A stretch of DNA of 32,874 nt, from the IMG/VR virus record IMGVR_UViG_3300050821_005534, positions 1 through 32,874 of that record. One strand, given 5' to 3'. The stretch comes from a virus. Of this stretch, positions 6,379 through 15,532 are shown piece after piece. The notes under the pieces are model-generated. The model saw nothing but the letters and a program-made list of their open reading frames with translations, made no database searches and was not told the origin of the DNA. Both the position numbers and the translations under genes were made by a program. Numbering within the stretch: the first letter of the stretch is position 1; each line of letters opens with the position of its first letter.

Positions 6379-9066
6379 ATGATAACCGCCTCAGATTTTT
6401 TGAAATGGTTGGAAATTTTTAATGTTAACTTTGGCGGTAATGTAATAACTATTCCAGTTTCTATAGCTCAAGGGGGAACAGGTGTAACATCCGTTACGAT
6501 TGTTCCAACAGCTAATATGTGGGCAGGATGGGATTCACACAGAGACTTATCGGCAAATAATTTTATTTCTGGATATAACACAACAGTTACAGCAGCAGGA
6601 ACAACCACACTTACAGTCGGAAGTACTTTTCAACAATTTTTCACAGGAACGACAACTCAAACGGTTTTACTTCCTGTTACATCGACATTAGTCGATGGAC
6701 AATCCTTTTTTATCGTTAATAATTCAACAGGTGTTGTTACTGTAGAATCATCAGGTGCGAATACTATTCAAGCAATGGCTGCAGGCACAACTCTTATTGT
6801 TACTTGTATTTCTACATCAGGAACTACTGCTGCATCATGGTCTGCAAGCTATAACGCTCAAAATACATTAGGAATATTTTTAAGATTAACAGGTGGAACC
6901 ATGTCAGGTGCCATCAATATGGGAAGTCAAAGCATCACAAATTTGACAAATCCTGTTAATCCTCAAGATGCAATGACATTGAATTATGCGGGATTGACTT
7001 ATCTTGCATTAGCCGGTGGCACTATGACAGGTGCCATTAATATGGGTGCAAATAAGATAGATAATATGGCAGACCCAACGCTTGCGCAGGATGCTATGAC
7101 GTTGAATTATGCTGGTGGTCATTATCTAGCCTTGGCTGGCGGTACAATGAGCGGTTCTATTAACATGAACAGCAATAGTATAACTTCTCTATTAAATCCT
7201 GTTAATCCACAAGATGCTGTTACATTGAGTTACTTACAAACATATACAGGCTCATATTTACCCCTCGCAGGGGGTACGATGTCAGGTACAATAAATATGG
7301 GATCTAATTTTATCACTAATCTTTTAGATCCGATAAATGCTCAAGATGCCGCGACTAAAAATTATGTAAATAATGTTGCAGCGGGATTAAGTCCCATACC
7401 TGGCGTGTATGCGGCATCAACCGCAAATTTAACGGGTTACATATACTTAAATGGTACAGCAGGAGTGGGAGCTACGTTAACAGCTCCGAGTAATGGGGTA
7501 TTTATAGTTGATGGTGTATCGCCTTCCGTGGGAACAAGATTTTTATATAAAAATGACACCACTTATACAGGCACTGCTAATGGGATCTATACTGTCACTG
7601 TTTCGACTTCAGGATCACCCGCAGTCCTAACACGAGCTACAGATTATAATACGCCTTCTGATATTAGCGCTGGTGATTTAGTTTCAGTTGAATCAGGTAC
7701 TGCTAATCAAAATTCATCATGGTATCAAACAGCCACCGTTGTAACGATAGGAACAAGCCCTATTGCATTTAGTGTATTTTTTAATCCATCTAGTTATGTT
7801 TCAAGCGCACTAAATAGCGCGAATATTTTTGTAGGAAATGGTTCAAATATTGCAACGGGTGTTCCGGTTTCCGGTGATTTAACTTTATTAAATACAGGCG
7901 CATTTACTGTATCAGCAATAAATGGAGTTGCTTTAGGGTCTACAACTGCAACAAGCGGAAATGTTCTAATTGGTAATGGTTCGTCTTGGGTAACTCATGC
8001 TATTAGTGGGGATGCAACTTTATCTTCAACAGGTGCTATAACCGTATCGTCAATCGGTGGAAAAGGAATAACACTTGCTAATTCATTTACAACCAGCGGT
8101 AATTTTCCGGTTATTCAAACTTATACAGGTCCTACAAATGTAACTTTTCCTACATCGGGAACGTTGGCAACAACTTCTCAATTGCCAACTTCCGCAGCCC
8201 TAACAGAATCAAATGATACGAATGTAACATTAACTTTAGGGGGAACACCTTCAACAGCATTGCTGCAAGCTGTTTCTTTAACTTTGGGATGGACGGGACA
8301 ATTAGCTGTCAGTCGAGGTGGATCAGGTGCTGGAACTTTAACAGGTTTATTAACTGGTAACGGAACATCCGCTTTTACAGGTACCTCAATTACTCAATAT
8401 AATATTTTAAGTGGAGGAGCGACCAATCTTCCTAATTCTATTGCTCCAAGTGCTACATCAGGTGTTCCTTTAATATCTCAAGGTAGTGCTTCACAACCTA
8501 TTTTTGGGACTGCTTTGGTTGCAGGTGGTGGGACAGGTGCAACAAGTTTTAATACAAATGGGGTCGTGATATCTAATACTTCAGGTACTGGTGTTCTTGC
8601 TGCATTGTCTTTATCAGACGGTCAAATCGTAATAGGTTCTTCAGCAGGTGCTCCTACTGCTACAACTTTAACAGCCGGTACAAATATAACTATAACAAAT
8701 GGTCACAATACAATTACCATAAATAGTACGGCTGTAGGAACAACAAATGTTAATCAAAATACATCTTCAGCAACATTAGCTCCTAATACTCGTTATATTA
8801 CAAATAATGGAGCCTCATTAGTCACTTATACTTTAGCAACGAGTCCTGCAATAGGTGATACTTATTTTATTGTTGGTGGTTCATCAGGAGGATGGTCTAT
8901 AGCGCAGAATGTATCTCAACAAATAAATTACGGAAATGTATCAACAACTGCCGGAACTGGTGGTTCTCTATCTTCTAGTAATCAAAATAATTGCGTAACA
9001 ATTACATATGTTGGTTCTAATATCTTCACTGCTTATGAAACTCAAGGTAATCTCAATTATGTATAG
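6379..9066 (+). CDS. Long tail fibre protein with four GGTMSG repeats
   Basis: 895 residues, the largest protein in the window. Residues ~168-333 contain four copies of a 41-44 residue repeat (L(A/P)LAGGTMSGxINMGxxxIxxLxxPxxxQDAxTxxY), a stalk repeat common in phage fibres. The preceding part has a QGGTGVTS box (~31-38); the rest is low-complexity, rich in Thr, Ser, Gly and Asn with further GGSG/GGTG boxes (for example VSRGGSGAGTLTGLLTGNGT), consistent with a long beta-helical or triple-stranded shaft. No chaperone or peptidase domain is visible at the C-terminus. Probably the main host-contact fibre. The ribosome site AAAGGA is about 11 bases upstream. Confidence 0.8.
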   Translation: MITASDFLKWLEIFNVNFGGNVITIPVSIAQGGTGVTSVTIVPTANMWAGWDSHRDLSANNFISGYNTTVTAAGTTTLTVGSTFQQFFTGTTTQTVLLPVTSTLVDGQSFFIVNNSTGVVTVESSGANTIQAMAAGTTLIVTCISTSGTTAASWSASYNAQNTLGIFLRLTGGTMSGAINMGSQSITNLTNPVNPQDAMTLNYAGLTYLALAGGTMTGAINMGANKIDNMADPTLAQDAMTLNYAGGHYLALAGGTMSGSINMNSNSITSLLNPVNPQDAVTLSYLQTYTGSYLPLAGGTMSGTINMGSNFITNLLDPINAQDAATKNYVNNVAAGLSPIPGVYAASTANLTGYIYLNGTAGVGATLTAPSNGVFIVDGVSPSVGTRFLYKNDTTYTGTANGIYTVTVSTSGSPAVLTRATDYNTPSDISAGDLVSVESGTANQNSSWYQTATVVTIGTSPIAFSVFFNPSSYVSSALNSANIFVGNGSNIATGVPVSGDLTLLNTGAFTVSAINGVALGSTTATSGNVLIGNGSSWVTHAISGDATLSSTGAITVSSIGGKGITLANSFTTSGNFPVIQTYTGPTNVTFPTSGTLATTSQLPTSAALTESNDTNVTLTLGGTPSTALLQAVSLTLGWTGQLAVSRGGSGAGTLTGLLTGNGTSAFTGTSITQYNILSGGATNLPNSIAPSATSGVPLISQGSASQPIFGTALVAGGGTGATSFNTNGVVISNTSGTGVLAALSLSDGQIVIGSSAGAPTATTLTAGTNITITNGHNTITINSTAVGTTNVNQNTSSATLAPNTRYITNNGASLVTYTLATSPAIGDTYFIVGGSSGGWSIAQNVSQQINYGNVSTTAGTGGSLSSSNQNNCVTITYVGSNIFTAYETQGNLNYV
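6880..7377 (+). repeat. Four ~41-44 residue fibre repeats
   Basis: Four copies beginning at about residues 168, 209, 250 and 293 of the 895-residue fibre. Each has AGGTMSG-type and QDAMTLNY-type blocks; spacing is 41, 41 and 43-44 residues. Blocks such as 'PVNPQDAMTLNYAG' are nearly identical between copies at protein level, and the DNA is still recognisably related (repeated 'atgtcaggtgccatcaatatg'-like segments), so recombination between copies could change fibre length. Confidence 0.8.
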
Positions 9067-9077
9067 GTTAATTTAAC

Positions 9078-9911
9078 ATGGCAACAAATAATTCTACTGA
9101 TAACTATACAGCACTTACAACAAAAGGTGATCTATACGCATATAGTACTTTTGCAACAAGATTACCTATAGGTTCTAATTATTATTTTGTTCAAGCGGAT
9201 TCTACTCAAGCAATTGGTTTAAGTTATCAGTTACCTATTTTACAAGATCAAATAGCTAGCAATACTCATATTGATTTTTTTGGCACAGTAGCTGGTGGAG
9301 ATAGTGCTATATCGACAGCGACTTCAGGAACAGGTTCTAGTGCTGCCCTTGTTAATAGTATAGACAATGCACATTTAGGACTTATTAAGTTAGACATGGG
9401 AACTACGACGACTGGGCATGCATCTTGTTCTAGTAATAATACAGCGACTCCTATTTTATTGAATGGTGCCACCATTACAATTGAAACAGATATTTATTTA
9501 AGCGCATTAAGTAATGGAACAGATACTTACACATTAAATTTTGGAGTATTTGATACGTCTTATCCTTTTATTGCAAGTAATGGTGCTTATATAGCATATT
9601 CAAGTGGAGTAAATTCAGGAAATTGGACAGTTACAATTAATAATGCTACTTCTTTAACCACTTCAAATGGAAGTACTGCTCCAACGGCTGCAACATGGTA
9701 TAAATTGAGATTAGTTATAGGAACAAATACTGTTACAGGTTATGTAGGAGTCGCTGGATCTGATTTTTCTTCTATAGCGACCGTCAATGCAACGTTACCT
9801 ACTGCAAATTTGTTTTTTGCAGTAGGATTATTGAAGTCTGCTGGTACTACAGATACATTTGCATATGTTGACTACTTATCATCAAAAACAATTTATTCAA
9901 CTAAGAGATAA
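9078..9911 (+). CDS. Tail fibre/adhesin protein, MATNNS family
   Basis: 277 residues. The N-terminus (MATNNSTDNYTALTTKGDLY) combines the MATNNSxD start also found in the gene at 10155 with the 'TTKGDLY...RLPIGSN..F.QADS' box that occurs in many phage tail proteins. Residues ~85-277 look like a jelly-roll or lectin-type beta sandwich (for example 'TWYKLRLVIGTNTVTGYVGV'), suggesting carbohydrate recognition. No catalytic motif seen. Likely an alternative or additional receptor-binding protein. Weak ribosome site. Confidence 0.6.
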   Translation: MATNNSTDNYTALTTKGDLYAYSTFATRLPIGSNYYFVQADSTQAIGLSYQLPILQDQIASNTHIDFFGTVAGGDSAISTATSGTGSSAALVNSIDNAHLGLIKLDMGTTTTGHASCSSNNTATPILLNGATITIETDIYLSALSNGTDTYTLNFGVFDTSYPFIASNGAYIAYSSGVNSGNWTVTINNATSLTTSNGSTAPTAATWYKLRLVIGTNTVTGYVGVAGSDFSSIATVNATLPTANLFFAVGLLKSAGTTDTFAYVDYLSSKTIYSTKR

Positions 9912-9914
9912 TTT

Positions 9915-10145
9915 ATGGAATACAAGATTGAAACGGACTTAAATGGCAAAACTCATTTAGTTCATTACAATAATGATGATGGTGCTATCCTGATGACAGG
10001 ATCGTTAGAAGAATGCAAAAATAAATTAATACAATTAATTAAAAATCGTCATAGAATAACACATATTACTTTTTCTGAAAATAGAGTGATAGATCATTCA
10101 AATGGAAACAAAGAATTAAGTTGTAAAGAATTTTGCAATTTTTAG
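9915..10145 (+). CDS. Hypothetical protein, 76 aa, between fibre genes
   Basis: Starts four bases after the preceding stop, with AGAG seven bases upstream. A compact small protein (MEYKIETDLNGKTHLVHYNN and on) with mixed strands and a helix around residues 30-45, and two cysteines in 'LSCKEFCNF' at the end. Its composition is much more polar and charged than the fibres on either side. It might be a fibre-assembly helper, by position only; I recognise no family. Confidence 0.55.
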   Translation: MEYKIETDLNGKTHLVHYNNDDGAILMTGSLEECKNKLIQLIKNRHRITHITFSENRVIDHSNGNKELSCKEFCNF

Positions 10146-10154
10146 GGAATAAAA

Positions 10155-10883
10155 ATGGCAACAAATAATAGTGTTGATGTTCCATTATCCGGTCATACAG
10201 GAACTGGAGCATTCGTTGGTTCTATTTCACCAAGTTTGACGACTCCAACGTTGGGTGCAGGATTTTTTACCTCTTTGCAAACTTCAATTAATGGAGCAAT
10301 TCTTTACGATAATGTCGGATTTCCTTTGTTGAGTTTTTTCACGTCTGGGGGAACCCCTGTTAATTCTATAGAATTTGCAAATGCTATAACATCAAATTCT
10401 CCATTAATACAAGCAATAGGAACTGATAGTAATATTTCTTTAGCAATAAACAGTAAAGGAACGGGGGGAATTCAACTTTCCGGTCAAACAAGCGGTTCTG
10501 CTTTTGCAAGTGGTTATGTGGGCGAAGTGATTTCAAGTATTATACTAACAGTTTCAAGTGTTAGTATAGTATCAGCTACAACAACAAACATGCTTCAAAT
10601 TTCTGTTACTCCTGGAAATTGGGATTTATTTGGAAATTTTGTGATAAGTGGATCTACAGTATCAGAAGTCGCTTGTGCTATTTCATCAGTTTCTGCAACA
10701 TTTCCTGATGAATCATATTGGTCATATGTAAATAATGCATCTGGAGCTGCTCTTTCAGCAGGCCCTGTTCCTACTTTTAATGTAAATATTTCTACTACAA
10801 CAATTTATTATTTGGTAATTAACGCGGTAGTTACAGGTTCGGGAAAAATGTCTGGAGCAATATATGCAAGAAGAAGAGTTTAA
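10155..10883 (+). CDS. Receptor-binding tail fibre protein, MATNNS family
   Basis: 242 residues. N-terminal MATNNSVDVPLSGHTGTGAF and 'SPSLTTPTLGAG' match fibre-type proteins of gammaproteobacterial phages. The C-terminal half, from about residue 120 (SGYVGEVISSIILTVSSVSI, then a 'L.ISVTPGNWDLFGNFVISG' block), matches a recurrent adhesin domain of phage tail proteins that pairs a 'GEVIS' lead-in with a 'LT.G.WDvsG' strand. Likely the tip domain that binds a host surface polymer. Good AGGGA ribosome site. Confidence 0.65.
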   Translation: MATNNSVDVPLSGHTGTGAFVGSISPSLTTPTLGAGFFTSLQTSINGAILYDNVGFPLLSFFTSGGTPVNSIEFANAITSNSPLIQAIGTDSNISLAINSKGTGGIQLSGQTSGSAFASGYVGEVISSIILTVSSVSIVSATTTNMLQISVTPGNWDLFGNFVISGSTVSEVACAISSVSATFPDESYWSYVNNASGAALSAGPVPTFNVNISTTTIYYLVINAVVTGSGKMSGAIYARRRV

Positions 10884-10912
10884 TAATAATATTAATTTTG
10901 GAGAAGTTTTAA

Positions 10913-11248
10913 ATGTCAAATGAAGAATTAAACAAAGAATTAGAAAATTACAAAAATTATTTAAAAATAGCAAATGCTAAAATTGCAGCAGCGAATCATA
11001 CATTGGGTTTATTAATGGGTGAAAATAATGAATTAAAAGCGTCTGTTATTTTATATCAGGAAAAAGAAAAAGAATTAATAAATCATAATAACACTCTTCA
11101 ATTACAAATATCTGAATTAGATATTCAAATGAAACAAGAATTTAAAAAAGCTGAAGAAATGAATACCGAGTTTCAAAATAGAATAAATATTCTTGAAAGA
11201 AATTCACATGGAACTAAAGAAGATAGAGTCCATGCCTATTCCGTTTGA
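10913..11248 (+). CDS. Coiled-coil protein upstream of TerL
   Basis: 111 residues, almost entirely helical with heptad spacing (MSNEELNKELENYKNYLKIA; later EKELINHNNTLQLQISELDI). Ribosome site GGAG nine bases upstream. It overlaps the start of TerL, so the two are probably co-translated. Position directly before TerL is where a small terminase subunit often lies, but there is no helix-turn-helix; it may instead be a fibre- or packaging-associated coiled coil. Function unknown. Confidence 0.6.
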   Translation: MSNEELNKELENYKNYLKIANAKIAAANHTLGLLMGENNELKASVILYQEKEKELINHNNTLQLQISELDIQMKQEFKKAEEMNTEFQNRINILERNSHGTKEDRVHAYSV

Positions 11249-12848
11249 GTTTGATTTTAAAAATCCTGATTATATTTCAGTATTTAATTGGAGAATTAAA
11301 AGACTAAATGAGATAAAAAAAGATAAAAAAGTTTTGATGGGATTAAAGCAACATTATAAAAATAATCCTGCTCAATTTATTATCGATTGGGGAATTACCT
11401 ACGATCCGAGAAATGTAGAAAAAGGACTTCCATCCATGTGTCCATTTCTTTTGTTTCCAAAACAAGAAGAATGGATCAATTGGTTTTTGGACATATGGAG
11501 ACGTGGAAAGCCAGGGTTAACCGAAAAATCGCGTGAAATGGGATTGAGTTGGTTGACGATTGCATTAGCATCAACTATGTGCTTATTCAATGAAGGTTTA
11601 ACAGTCGGATTTGGAAGTCGAAAGCAAGAATATGTCGATAAATTAGGTGATCCTAAATCACTGTTGCATAAATGCAGACAGTTTATTAATTGCTTACCTA
11701 GAGTATTTAAAGGATCATGGGATATTGACAGACATGCTCCCCATATGAGAATAAATTTTCCTGATACGGGTTCAATCATATCAGGGGAAGCAGGAGACGG
11801 AATCGGGCGAGGTGATAGAGCATCTTTCTACATTGTTGATGAAAGCGCATGGCTTCCACGTCCTGATCTAGTTGAAGCATCGTTATCACAGACTACGAAT
11901 TGTCGTGTGGATATAAGCACCCCGCACGGCATGAATAACCCTTTTGCCCGCAAGCGATTTGCAGGCAAAATATCAGTTTTCACGTTCTCATGGCGAGATG
12001 ATCCACGGAAGGATCAAAACTGGTATTTAGAAAAATGCAGAGACATTGATGATCCTGTTGTAATCGCGCAAGAAATTGATCTTGATTATTCAGCATCGAT
12101 GGAAGGTGTTTTAATTCCGTCAGCTTGGGTTCAAGCATCAATAGATTCTCATTTGAAATTAAATATTAATCCAACTGGAAAAAGTGTTGCTGGATTAGAT
12201 ATTGCCGATCAAGGAAAAGATAAAAATGCTTATTGTGCAAGATATGGAATTTTAGTTAATGTGATGGAAGAGTGGAGCGGCAAAAATGATGACATTTTTG
12301 GTTCAGTTGAAAAAGCTTTTCATTTTTGCGACTTACATAATATTGATATTGTTCTTTATGACGGCGATGGTCTTGGTGCTGGCGTTCGAGGAGATGCTCG
12401 TATCGTCAATGAAAAACGACAATCAAATAAACAACCATCGGTGTTATTTTCTCAATTCAGAGGATCAGGATCTGTAATAGATCCAACGCGTGATCCATTA
12501 GAATTTTTTAGTAGCGTTAAACCGGCAGGTCGTGGCAGGACAAATGAAGATTATTTCTATAATGCAAAAGCTCAAGCATGGTGGGATTTAAGATACAGGT
12601 TTCAAGAAACATATAAGGCAATCAATGGAAAAACAGATTTTAATCCTGATAATCTTATAAGTATTTCTAGTAGTATAAAAAATCTTAATAAATTAATAAG
12701 TGAAATATCACAGCCTACTTATTCAGAAAATAATGTAGGTAAAATATTAGTTGATAAAATGCCGGATGGATCAACATCACCTAATTTAGCAGATGCCTTA
12801 ATGATTTGCTTTTCTAGACAAAAACGGATTGCGGGGTTCTGGACATGA
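11232..12848 (+). CDS. terL: Terminase large subunit
   Basis: 538 residues from the ATG at 11232 (earlier in-frame candidates are ATG 11208 and TTG 11193; I prefer 11232 because relatives start only a few residues before the 'F.NPDY..VF..R' box, and it overlaps the upstream gene least). ATPase: Walker A-like KSREMGLSW (residues ~99-107) and Walker B YIVDES (~200-205). Nuclease (RNase H fold): [13 protein letters not shown] (D~323), VLYDGDGLG and the C-terminal ADALM supply the metal-binding acidic residues. TerL uses ATP to drive DNA into the prohead through the portal and cuts the concatemer. The Walker A lacks the usual GK(S/T), ending GLS instead, a variation seen in other phage terminases. 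Confidence 0.92.
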   Translation: MPIPFEFDFKNPDYISVFNWRIKRLNEIKKDKKVLMGLKQHYKNNPAQFIIDWGITYDPRNVEKGLPSMCPFLLFPKQEEWINWFLDIWRRGKPGLTEKSREMGLSWLTIALASTMCLFNEGLTVGFGSRKQEYVDKLGDPKSLLHKCRQFINCLPRVFKGSWDIDRHAPHMRINFPDTGSIISGEAGDGIGRGDRASFYIVDESAWLPRPDLVEASLSQTTNCRVDISTPHGMNNPFARKRFAGKISVFTFSWRDDPRKDQNWYLEKCRDIDDPVVIAQEIDLDYSASMEGVLIPSAWVQASIDSHLKLNINPTGKSVAGLDIADQGKDKNAYCARYGILVNVMEEWSGKNDDIFGSVEKAFHFCDLHNIDIVLYDGDGLGAGVRGDARIVNEKRQSNKQPSVLFSQFRGSGSVIDPTRDPLEFFSSVKPAGRGRTNEDYFYNAKAQAWWDLRYRFQETYKAINGKTDFNPDNLISISSSIKNLNKLISEISQPTYSENNVGKILVDKMPDGSTSPNLADALMICFSRQKRIAGFWT

Positions 12849-14407
12849 TAAAGGAATTTTTTAAACGATTTAAAAAACCAATAGAACAAAAAAAAGAACA
12901 AATAAAAGAAAAACCACGGCAAATATTAGGGTTTAACAGTTTTTCAACAGATGACATGATTTCAAAAATTGAAACTATTTGGGAAAATACTTTTCAAAAT
13001 AGTATTCGTCCAGAAGTTAAATACACGATGGATTCCAATAAGTTCAGTTTTGCAATGGATAATGTTCAAAGTATTAAATCATCATTTTATGGTAATCAAG
13101 TTATCCCTGTGCCTCAAATGCTATGGTATGCAAATAAAACATTTATAGGATATCAATTGTGCGCCATGCTAGCTCAGCAATGGTTAATATCAAAAGCGTG
13201 CCTAATGCCAGCGGAAGATTCAGTTAGAAAAGGTTTTGATGTGACTGTAAATGACGGAACAGATATTGATCCTAAAATTTTAGACAAAATGAGACAATTG
13301 GATATTGAATATAGATTAGAACATAATATGGTTCAATTTTTGCAATTCGGTCGAATATTTGGGATAAGAATTGCAATGTTTAAAATTGAATCAGATGACA
13401 AAGAGTATTATTTTAAACCTTTTAATCCTGATGGTGTTAAACCTGGAAGTTATAAGGGAATATCGCAAATAGATCCCTATTGGATAAGTCCGCAACTTGA
13501 TCCAGAATCAGCCGGTGATCCATCAAGTATCGATTTCTACGAACCGACCTGGTGGAATATTGCTGGTAAATTAGTACATAAATCACATCTCATTTTATAT
13601 CGAACAGAAGAAGTGGCCGATTTATTAAAGCCATCCTATATTTACGGCGGAATTCCAATCCCTCAAAAAATATATGATCGTGTTTATTCAGCGGAACGTA
13701 TTGCTAACGAAGCACCTATGCTTGCGCTCACAAAAAGAACCGATGTCATCAATATTGATCTAGCTCAAGCTATCGCCAATCAACCTAATAATCCCGTATC
13801 CAATCAAGGATTTGCATCTCGTATTCAAGAATGGGTGAATCTTAGAGATAATTATGGAATAAAAATATTAGGATTAGAAGAAAAGATGTCTCAATTTGAT
13901 ACCTCTTTGGCTGATTTAGATGAAGTCATCATGACTCAATATCAATTGGTCGCAGCAGCCTCAAATGTTCCTGCTGTTAAGTTATTAGGAACATCACCAA
14001 AAGGTTTTAATGCAACAGGAGAATATGAAGAGGCAAGTTATCATGAAATGCTTGAAAGCCTTCAATTTCACGCCTTAACACCTTTAATTCAACGGCATCA
14101 TTTATTATTAATTCGATCCGAAATATGCCCTGAATTTAATATTCAGCCTTTCGATACATCAGTTCAATGGAAACCGTTGGATGCAATGACCGCCGAAGAA
14201 TTAGCGATATTAAATAAAACAAAAGCTGAAACCGGACAAATTTTAATGACAAGTGGCGCGATAGACGGAAATGATGAACGACAACGTTTAATAGTTGATC
14301 CTGAAAGTGGCTATAACGGAATGGAAGATGAAGAAATAAATGAAGAAAATGAAGAATTAAATAATCAAAATAAAGAATTTATGGAGGAAAAACCAGGTGA
14401 CAATTGA
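12845..14407 (+). CDS. Portal protein (DUF1073 / Acb1-like N-terminal family)
   Basis: 520 residues, start overlapping the TerL stop (ATGA). Size, position directly after TerL and regions such as '[13 protein letters not shown]' type text (residues ~115-135), '[12 protein letters not shown]' and '[21 protein letters not shown]' (~380-400) fit the DUF1073 portal family, which forms the dodecameric ring at the capsid vertex. Pfam names this family after the anti-CBASS nuclease Acb1, but I see no pair of HxT phosphoesterase motifs here, so I call it only a portal. A C-terminal Glu/Asn-rich tail ([15 protein letters not shown]) is disordered. Confidence 0.88.
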   Translation: MIKEFFKRFKKPIEQKKEQIKEKPRQILGFNSFSTDDMISKIETIWENTFQNSIRPEVKYTMDSNKFSFAMDNVQSIKSSFYGNQVIPVPQMLWYANKTFIGYQLCAMLAQQWLISKACLMPAEDSVRKGFDVTVNDGTDIDPKILDKMRQLDIEYRLEHNMVQFLQFGRIFGIRIAMFKIESDDKEYYFKPFNPDGVKPGSYKGISQIDPYWISPQLDPESAGDPSSIDFYEPTWWNIAGKLVHKSHLILYRTEEVADLLKPSYIYGGIPIPQKIYDRVYSAERIANEAPMLALTKRTDVINIDLAQAIANQPNNPVSNQGFASRIQEWVNLRDNYGIKILGLEEKMSQFDTSLADLDEVIMTQYQLVAAASNVPAVKLLGTSPKGFNATGEYEEASYHEMLESLQFHALTPLIQRHHLLLIRSEICPEFNIQPFDTSVQWKPLDAMTAEELAILNKTKAETGQILMTSGAIDGNDERQRLIVDPESGYNGMEDEEINEENEELNNQNKEFMEEKPGDN

Positions 14408-14621
14408 TAATTATGAAATAAAAGAAAAAGAACCTATTAATCATGAAAGAATGATAAAAAGAATTCAAATGGAATATAGAAGATTTGAAGATTATTTAAA
14501 AAATATAAATAATCGAGAAATGCAATTATCAATTGTTAGATTGCAAGAATCGGCACACTGGGCATTTCATGCAATAATGAGAGATCAATCAGAAAAAATG
14601 GAAGAAAAAAAAGATGGTTAA
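14397..14621 (+). CDS. Small helical protein, possible Acb2/Tad1-type hairpin
   Basis: 74 residues from a GTG, supported by GGAGGA eight bases upstream. Two helices: one at about residues 15-36 ([20 protein letters not shown]) and one at 39-65 whose pattern [20 protein letters not shown] resembles the 'sRE.SLaiTkLQEA.mW...AI.R' helix I associate with the Acb2/Tad1 hairpin family. Those proteins form hexamers that sequester cyclic di- and trinucleotides and so block CBASS or Thoeris immunity. The assignment rests on pattern recall only. It overlaps the portal and MuF genes at its two ends. Confidence 0.5.
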   Translation: MTIDNYEIKEKEPINHERMIKRIQMEYRRFEDYLKNINNREMQLSIVRLQESAHWAFHAIMRDQSEKMEEKKDG

Positions 14622-15516
14622 ATCACTCACATTAACCAAAAAAAAGAGTAAATGGGTAGAAAATAGGAATGTTATATTGCGTGGTCAACAATTAAATTAT
14701 AACGTTTCAATACAAAGAAAATATACTTTAGAATTAAAAAAAATGGTTAAGAAAATGGTTTATGAAACAAATAATCAATTAAAAAAATTATTCAAAGGAG
14801 AGATTGCTGATGATTTTTTTGATGATCAAAAAGAAATATCTAAAATAACGATGGATGCTAGTATTTCATCTCAAGCTAGAATTTTAACAAATTATTTAAT
14901 GAATAAATTTAATAAATTATTTTCATTAAAAGCTAAAGATTTAGCTAATAAAATGGTTATAAATTCTAGTGAATCAAGTAAGTCAAATCTTCATAGCAGC
15001 TTAAGAAAATTAAGTGGTGGATTGTCAATAAAAACAGGAATTGTTCCAACAGGAATGGAAGATATTTCAACTGCTATTGTTGCAGAAAATGTTTCATTAA
15101 TAAAATCTATACCACAAGAATATTTTAAAAATGTGACAGGCGCTGTAATGCGTTCAATTACAACAGGAAATGGATTAAAGGATTTAGTTCCTGAAATAAA
15201 AAAATATTCAAGTCAAACACAAAGACGAGCTGAAAATATTGCTTTGGATCAAACAAGAAAAGCTTATAATAATATTAACAAACAAAGATTAGTTAATATT
15301 GGAGTAAAAAAGTTTGAATGGATACATAGTTATGGCGGTGTAACGCCCAGAAAATCTCATATTAAAATAGATAGACATATATTTTCTTTTGAAAATTTAG
15401 AATCTGAGCAAGCAGCTTTAGGTGTTCCAGAATCAGATCGTGGATTGCCTGGAATGCCGATAAATTGCAGGTGTACAATAAATCCAGTTATTGATTTTTC
15501 AGATCAAGATGAATAG
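14614..15516 (+). CDS. Head morphogenesis protein, Mu gpF / SPP1 gp7-like
   Basis: 300 residues. The family's C-terminal block is clear: 'TQRRAENIALDQTRKAYNNI' (~202-221), 'KKFEWIHSYGGVTPRKSHIK' (~232-251) and 'GLPGMPINCRCTI' (~277-289). The N-terminal ~190 residues are lysine-rich and helical. MuF-type minor head proteins bind the portal during prohead assembly and in some phages are delivered with the DNA. Starts in an eight-base overlap with the upstream small gene. No toxin domain is fused C-terminally. Confidence 0.85.
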   Translation: MVKSLTLTKKKSKWVENRNVILRGQQLNYNVSIQRKYTLELKKMVKKMVYETNNQLKKLFKGEIADDFFDDQKEISKITMDASISSQARILTNYLMNKFNKLFSLKAKDLANKMVINSSESSKSNLHSSLRKLSGGLSIKTGIVPTGMEDISTAIVAENVSLIKSIPQEYFKNVTGAVMRSITTGNGLKDLVPEIKKYSSQTQRRAENIALDQTRKAYNNINKQRLVNIGVKKFEWIHSYGGVTPRKSHIKIDRHIFSFENLESEQAALGVPESDRGLPGMPINCRCTINPVIDFSDQDE

Positions 15517-15532
15517 ATAGGAGGCATAGGAT

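Noticed and set aside
6880-7377. CRISPR-like or variable-number DNA repeat in the long fibre
   Set aside because: Repeats are in frame, degenerate at DNA level and match known fibre stalk repeats; no constant repeat/spacer pattern.
10913-11248. Coiled-coil gene as the true terminase small subunit
   Set aside because: Position fits, but it has no DNA-binding helix-turn-helix and is pure coiled coil; the gene at 4933 is a better candidate, so I left this one unnamed.
11399-11779. 126-codon minus-strand frame inside TerL, and similar shadows in the J, tape measure, tube and fibre genes
   Set aside because: All lie opposite well-recognised genes, have no ribosome sites and no protein-like patterns.
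12845-14407. Acb1-type anti-CBASS nuclease activity of the portal
   Set aside because: The family shares a Pfam name with Acb1, but the protein has full portal length and position and I see no paired HxT motifs of a 2H phosphoesterase.
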